Positions 60,480 through 64,000 of a stretch of 64,000 nucleotides of DNA are shown one piece after another. Below the pieces are notes generated by a model, which saw only the letters and a list, made by a program, of their open reading frames with translations, had not been told where the DNA came from and made no database searches. Source of the DNA: Bradyrhizobium sp. CCBAU 51765 (GTDB lineage Bacteria > Pseudomonadota > Alphaproteobacteria > Rhizobiales > Xanthobacteraceae); NCBI RefSeq assembly GCF_015291725.1, contig NZ_CP030038.1:3833001-3897000 (forward strand), given 5' to 3'. The translations under genes and the position numbers were made by a program. Each line of letters opens with the position of its first letter. Position 1 is the first letter of the stretch.

Positions 60480-61475
60480 ATGGCGCTACCCGATTTCACC
60501 ATGCGTCAGCTGCTCGAAGCTGGCGTGCACTTTGGTCACCAGTCTCACCGCTGGAATCCGAAAATGGCTCCGTTCATTTTCGGCACCCGCAACAACATCC
60601 ACATCGTCGATCTCGCCCAGACCGTGCCGATGCTGCACCAGGCCCTCCAGGCCGTCAGCGACACGGTGGCCAAGGGCGGCCGCATCCTGTTCGTCGGCAC
60701 CAAGCGCCAGGCGCAGGACGGTGTTGCGGACGCGGCCAAGCGCTGCGCGCAGTACTTCGTCAATTCGCGCTGGCTCGGCGGCACGCTGACCAACTGGAAG
60801 ACGATCTCGGCCTCGATCAAGCGCCTGCGTCACCTCGACGACGTGCTCTCGGGCGGCGAAGCCAATTCCTACACGAAGAAGGAGCGTCTGACGCTTCAGC
60901 GCGAGCGCGACAAGCTCGACCGTTCGCTCGGCGGCATCAAGGACATGGGCGGTCTGCCCGACCTGATCTTCGTGATCGACACCAACAAGGAAGACATCGC
61001 GATCCAGGAGGCCCAGCGCCTCAACATCCCGGTCGCCGCGATCGTCGACACCAATTCGGACCCGAAGGGCATCACCTATGTGGTGCCGGGCAATGACGAC
61101 GCCGGCCGCGCCATTTCGCTGTACTGCGATCTCATCGCGCGTGCGGCGATCGACGGCATCTCGCGCGCCCAGGGCGATTCGGGCATCGACATCGGCGCTT
61201 CGACCCGTCCGCTCGCCGAAGAGCTGCCGGCGGCGTCCTCGAGCGGTTTCCAGGGCCTTGCCGGTCCGCGCGGCACCGCCGACGACCTCAAGAAGCTCCC
61301 GGGCGTGTCGGGTGCGATCGAGAAGAAGTTCAACGACCTCGGCATCTTCCACTATTGGCAGCTCGCCGAGCTCGACCACGACACCGCGCACACGATCGGC
61401 GAAGAGGTCGGTCTGCCGAGCCGCGCGGACGCCTGGGTGGCCAAGGCCAAGGCGCTGACCGCGGAAGCGGAATAG
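60480..61475 (+). CDS. rpsB: 30S ribosomal protein S2, C-terminally extended
   Basis: A 331-aa S2 protein of the small subunit. Core motifs: MRQLLEAGVHFGHQSHRWNP, VNSRWLGGTLTNWKTI, and GLPDLIFVIDTNKEDIAIQE. The universal S2 ends near residue 240; here about 90 residues follow (DDLKKLPGVSGAIEKKFNDL; LPSRADAWVAKAKALTAEAE) that look like a helix-hairpin-helix domain, a known feature of rhizobial S2. GGAGAATTAGAACG precedes the ATG. First gene of the rpsB-tsf-pyrH-frr-uppS group. Confidence 0.97.
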   Translation: MALPDFTMRQLLEAGVHFGHQSHRWNPKMAPFIFGTRNNIHIVDLAQTVPMLHQALQAVSDTVAKGGRILFVGTKRQAQDGVADAAKRCAQYFVNSRWLGGTLTNWKTISASIKRLRHLDDVLSGGEANSYTKKERLTLQRERDKLDRSLGGIKDMGGLPDLIFVIDTNKEDIAIQEAQRLNIPVAAIVDTNSDPKGITYVVPGNDDAGRAISLYCDLIARAAIDGISRAQGDSGIDIGASTRPLAEELPAASSSGFQGLAGPRGTADDLKKLPGVSGAIEKKFNDLGIFHYWQLAELDHDTAHTIGEEVGLPSRADAWVAKAKALTAEAE

Positions 61476-61494
61476 TCAAAAAGGGCGATGGGTT

Positions 61495-61513
61495 GGCCGG
61501 ATAGGATCCGGCC
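61495..61513 (+). other. Stem-loop between rpsB and tsf
   Basis: GGCCGGAT, loop AGG, ATCCGGCC: a perfect 8-bp stem 20 bases after the rpsB stop, followed only by ACCATTT rather than a T-run. It may partly attenuate read-through into tsf or protect the rpsB 3' end. Confidence 0.55.
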
Positions 61514-61607
61514 ACCATTTCAGTTGACGCAAATTGCTGAGATGGCGCGCGGCGGGGCGCTATGATGCCACGCTGCGGCAAACCGGCAGGCACAAAGGAT
61601 TTCAACG

Positions 61608-62531
61608 ATGGCAACGATCACAGCGGCGATGGTCAAGGATCTGCGCGAGTCGACCGGCGCAGGCATGATGGACTGCAAGGCCGCGCTGACCGAGAACGAC
61701 GGCAACATGGAAGCGGCGCAGGACTGGCTTCGCAAGAAGGGTCTGTCCAAGGCTGCCAAAAAGTCGGGCCGGGTCGCGGCCGAGGGCCTGATCGGCGCGC
61801 TCACCAAGGGCACCAAGGGCGTCGTGGTCGAGGTCAATTCCGAGACCGACTTCGTCGCGCGCAACGGCCAGTTCCAGGGCCTCGTCAAGATGATCGCCCA
61901 GGTCGCCTTCGACGCCGGTGCCGACGTCGAGAAGATCAAGGCCGCCAAGGTTGGCGACGTCACGATCGAAACCGCAATCAATGATGCGATCGCCACGATC
62001 GGCGAGAACATGACGCTGCGCCGCGCCGCCCAGCTCGAAGTGAGCCAGGGTGTGGTGTCGCACTATGTCCACGGGGCCGTCATCGACGGCGCCGGCAAGA
62101 TGGGCGTGATCGTGGCGCTGGAATCGCCGGGCAAGGCCGACGAGCTTGCCGCGCTCGGCCGCCAGATCGCGATGCATGTCGCCGCCGCCAACCCGCTGGC
62201 GCTCGATCCGTCCGGTCTCGATCCGGCGGTCGTCAAGCGCGAGAAGGATGTGCTCGCCGACAAATATCGCCAGCAGGGCAAGCCCGAGAACGTGATCGAG
62301 AAGATCGTCGAGTCCGGCCTCAAGACCTACTACAAGGAAGTCTGCCTGCTCGAGCAGGCCTTCATCCACGACACCGGCAAGTCGGTGGCGCAGGCGGTGA
62401 AGGAGGCCGAGGGCAAGGTCGGTGGCGCTGTGAAGATCGCCGGCTTTGTGCGCTATGCTCTCGGCGAGGGAATCGAGAAGCAGGAAAGCGATTTCGCGGC
62501 CGAGGTCGCCGCGGCCAGCGGCAAGAAGTAA
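61608..62531 (+). CDS. tsf: Elongation factor Ts
   Basis: A 307-aa guanine-nucleotide exchange factor for EF-Tu. The signature is TAAMVKDLRESTGAGMMDCK at the N-terminus, followed by KKSGRVAAEGLIGA and EVNSETDFVARNGQFQGLVK. Two dimerisation subdomains follow (EVSQGVVSHYVHGAVIDGAG; IAMHVAAANPLALDPSGLDP). ATG 61608 follows AAAGGATTTCAACG. It is 132 bases after rpsB, as usual. Confidence 0.97.
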   Translation: MATITAAMVKDLRESTGAGMMDCKAALTENDGNMEAAQDWLRKKGLSKAAKKSGRVAAEGLIGALTKGTKGVVVEVNSETDFVARNGQFQGLVKMIAQVAFDAGADVEKIKAAKVGDVTIETAINDAIATIGENMTLRRAAQLEVSQGVVSHYVHGAVIDGAGKMGVIVALESPGKADELAALGRQIAMHVAAANPLALDPSGLDPAVVKREKDVLADKYRQQGKPENVIEKIVESGLKTYYKEVCLLEQAFIHDTGKSVAQAVKEAEGKVGGAVKIAGFVRYALGEGIEKQESDFAAEVAAASGKK

Positions 62532-62532
62532 G

Positions 62533-62570
62533 CGCCGGAACGTTCCTTCCGGCGTGCCGCCGGAAGCGGC
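62533..62570 (+). other. Two tandem stem-loops between tsf and pyrH
   Basis: CGCCGGAA (62533-62540) pairs with TTCCGGCG (62547-62554); immediately after, GCCGC (62556-62560) pairs with GCGGC (62566-62570). They occupy most of the 60-base gap and have no T-run, so partial attenuation or RNA processing is more likely than full termination. Confidence 0.5.
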
Positions 62571-62591
62571 GCCCGGACAAGGAAGGTGCTC

Positions 62592-63308
62592 ATGACTGAT
62601 CCGGTCTACCGTCGCGTCGTGATCAAGCTGTCCGGCGAATATCTCGCGGGACAGCAAGGCTTTGGCATCGATCAACCGACCGTCGACCGGGTTGTGGACG
62701 ATCTGATCGCGGCCCGCCATCTCGGCACCGAGGTCGCGGTCGTGATCGGCGGCGGCAACATGGTCCGCGGCGTCGAGGTCTCCTCCCGCGGGGTGTCGCG
62801 CACAACCGGCGACACCATGGGCATGCTCGCCACCATGATGAACTGCCTCGCGCTGGAAGCGGCGATCGAGCGCAAGGGCACGCCGGCGCGGACGCTGTCG
62901 GCCTTCGTCATGCCAGAGATTTCCGAGCTGTTTACCCGCACCGCGGCACACAAATACCTGGCCGAGGGCCGGATCGTGCTGCTTGGCGGCGGGACGGGCA
63001 ATCCGTTCTTCACCACCGACACGACCGCGGTGCTGCGCGCCGCCGAGATCGGGGCGCAGGCGGTCCTGAAGGCGACCAATGTCGACGGCGTCTACTCCGC
63101 CGACCCGAAGACGGATCCGACCGCCACGCGGTTCGACCGCCTGACGCATTCGCAGGCGATCGAGGGTGGCTACAAGGTGATGGATGCGACCGCCTTCGCG
63201 CTTGCCCGCGAGACATCGCTGCCTATCATCGTATTCTCGATCGCGGAGCCGGGGTCGATCGGCGCGATTCTGCGCGGCGTCGGCCACGGAACCATCGTCG
63301 CCGGCTGA
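62592..63308 (+). CDS. pyrH: UMP kinase
   Basis: A 238-aa amino-acid-kinase-fold enzyme converting UMP to UDP. Motifs: RVVIKLSGEYLAGQQGFGID, VAVVIGGGNMVRG, the conserved DTMGMLATMMNCLAL, and TDTTAVLRAAEIGAQAVLKA leading to NVDGVYSADPK. ATG 62592 follows AAGGAAGG; an in-frame GTG two codons earlier is an alternative. Usual neighbour of frr. Confidence 0.97.
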   Translation: MTDPVYRRVVIKLSGEYLAGQQGFGIDQPTVDRVVDDLIAARHLGTEVAVVIGGGNMVRGVEVSSRGVSRTTGDTMGMLATMMNCLALEAAIERKGTPARTLSAFVMPEISELFTRTAAHKYLAEGRIVLLGGGTGNPFFTTDTTAVLRAAEIGAQAVLKATNVDGVYSADPKTDPTATRFDRLTHSQAIEGGYKVMDATAFALARETSLPIIVFSIAEPGSIGAILRGVGHGTIVAG

Positions 63309-63376
63309 CGGCTCGTCTGGCGCGCCCCGAGGGGAGGGCGTGGGAGCGGTCGCCGGGATTTTGAAGGAGAAACGTG

Positions 63377-63940
63377 ATGCCCACCGGTAATTTCGACCTC
63401 AACGAAGTGAAGCGCCGCATGCAGGGCGCCGTCCAGTCCCTCAAGCACGAGCTCGGCGGCCTGCGCACCGGCCGCGCCTCCGCCTCGATGCTCGATCCGG
63501 TTCAGGTCGAGGCCTATGGCAGCCACATGCCGCTGAACCAGCTCGCCACCGTCAGCGTGCCGGAGCCGCGGCTGATCTCGGTGCAGGTCTGGGACAAGTC
63601 GATGGTCAAGGCGGTGGAGAAGGCGATTGTCGATTCCAATCTCGGCCTGTCGCCCGCGACCGAGGGCCAGGTGCTGCGCCTGCGCATCCCCGAGCTCAAC
63701 GAGGAGCGGCGCAAGGAGCTGGTGAAGGTCGCGCACAAATACGCCGAAGCCGCCAAGGTCGCCGCGCGCCATGTCCGCCGCGACGGTCTCGACGTGCTCA
63801 AGAAGCTCGAGAAGAATCACGAGATGTCGGAGGACGATCAGAAGCGTCACGCCGACGAGGTGCAGAAGGCGACCGACGGTACCATCGCCGAGATCGACCA
63901 GTTGCTGGCCGCCAAGGAAAAAGAAATCCTCACCGTCTAG
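63377..63940 (+). CDS. frr: Ribosome-recycling factor
   Basis: A 187-aa factor that splits post-termination ribosomes together with EF-G. Signature segments: VKRRMQGAVQSLKHELGGLR, TGRASASMLDPVQVEAYG, LIPELNEERRKELVKVAHKY-like (LRIPELNEERRKELVKVAHK) and the C-terminal ATDGTIAEIDQLLAAKEKEI. GAAGGAGAAACGTG precedes ATG 63377, with an in-frame GTG one codon before. uppS follows after 10 bases. Confidence 0.97.
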   Translation: MPTGNFDLNEVKRRMQGAVQSLKHELGGLRTGRASASMLDPVQVEAYGSHMPLNQLATVSVPEPRLISVQVWDKSMVKAVEKAIVDSNLGLSPATEGQVLRLRIPELNEERRKELVKVAHKYAEAAKVAARHVRRDGLDVLKKLEKNHEMSEDDQKRHADEVQKATDGTIAEIDQLLAAKEKEILTV

Positions 63941-63950
63941 GGCCGCTTCC

Positions 63951-64000
63951 ATGTCCAACGCCGCCGCGCCAGCAACGGAAGGGCCCGACCGGTCCGAGGC
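63951..64000 (+). CDS. uppS: Isoprenyl transferase (undecaprenyl diphosphate synthase), start only
   Basis: The first 16 codons (MSNAAAPATEGPDRSE) of the next gene, cut by the window end. The identity rests on position: uppS follows frr in Rhizobiales (pyrH-frr-uppS-cdsA order). The visible part is the variable N-terminal tail and carries no motif, so confidence is moderate. Confidence 0.6.
   Translation, partial: MSNAAAPATEGPDRSE

Overview
The window is high-GC, gene-dense alphaproteobacterial chromosome and looks like Bradyrhizobium (Nitrobacteraceae). The support is gene order (nuoA-N, birA, RNase J, mce, DUF1467; lolCD; dnaE; rpsB-tsf-pyrH-frr-uppS), a 331-residue S2, a short ProS, paired DUF3551 secreted proteins, an Omp25/RopB-like barrel protein, and several palindromic intergenic repeats that I associate with this genus. 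Species is not assigned.

Layout. 1-816: 3' end of a TonB-dependent siderophore receptor. 1569-17328: complete 14-gene complex I operon with two extra ORFs, an FkbM-type methyltransferase between nuoD and nuoE and a 68-aa membrane protein between nuoE and nuoF. Two palindromic repeats sit inside it, and the one before nuoJ has apparently duplicated the nuoJ start. 17330-20557: birA, RNase J, methylmalonyl-CoA epimerase and DUF1467, compact and often overlapping. 20554-38650: an accessory stretch with a small gene between about 104-bp inverted repeats, a methyltransferase, mtnK, a LysR remnant, a VOC/hydrolase/SDR cluster with divergent LysR, a lower-GC peptidoglycan-binding-like orphan, a sugar-type ABC importer, a decayed globin gene, and a copper-acquisition operon (DUF2946, TonB receptor, Asp-box propeller, TlpA-like protein, PCuAC chaperone).

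39040-42425: proS, lolC, lolD. 42520-50795: quinone-reductase-like dehydrogenase with divergent XRE regulator, a 1049-aa hybrid histidine kinase, and a MocR regulator divergent from an AhpD-like protein and a cyanamide-hydratase-like HD protein. 50850-52676: two DUF3551 proteins, the barrel protein with a strong terminator, and a 32-aa membrane peptide. 52877-60267: dnaE, an apparently Tat-exported beta-carbonic anhydrase, and a secreted pseudo-caspase with both catalytic residues replaced and a long Pro-rich tail. 60480-64000: rpsB, tsf, pyrH, frr and the start of uppS.

The observations most worth pursuing are: the repeat that duplicated the nuoJ start and made a coupled 42-codon leader ORF; the two extra ORFs inside the nuo operon; the DUF2946 ORF that looks like a copper-sensing upstream ORF, together with a Cys/His-bearing propeller protein in the same operon; the MocR divergon with exact direct repeats; the pseudo-caspase; and the globin pseudogene next to an orphan minus-strand terminator. 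All family assignments come from reading motifs by eye; no database search was run.
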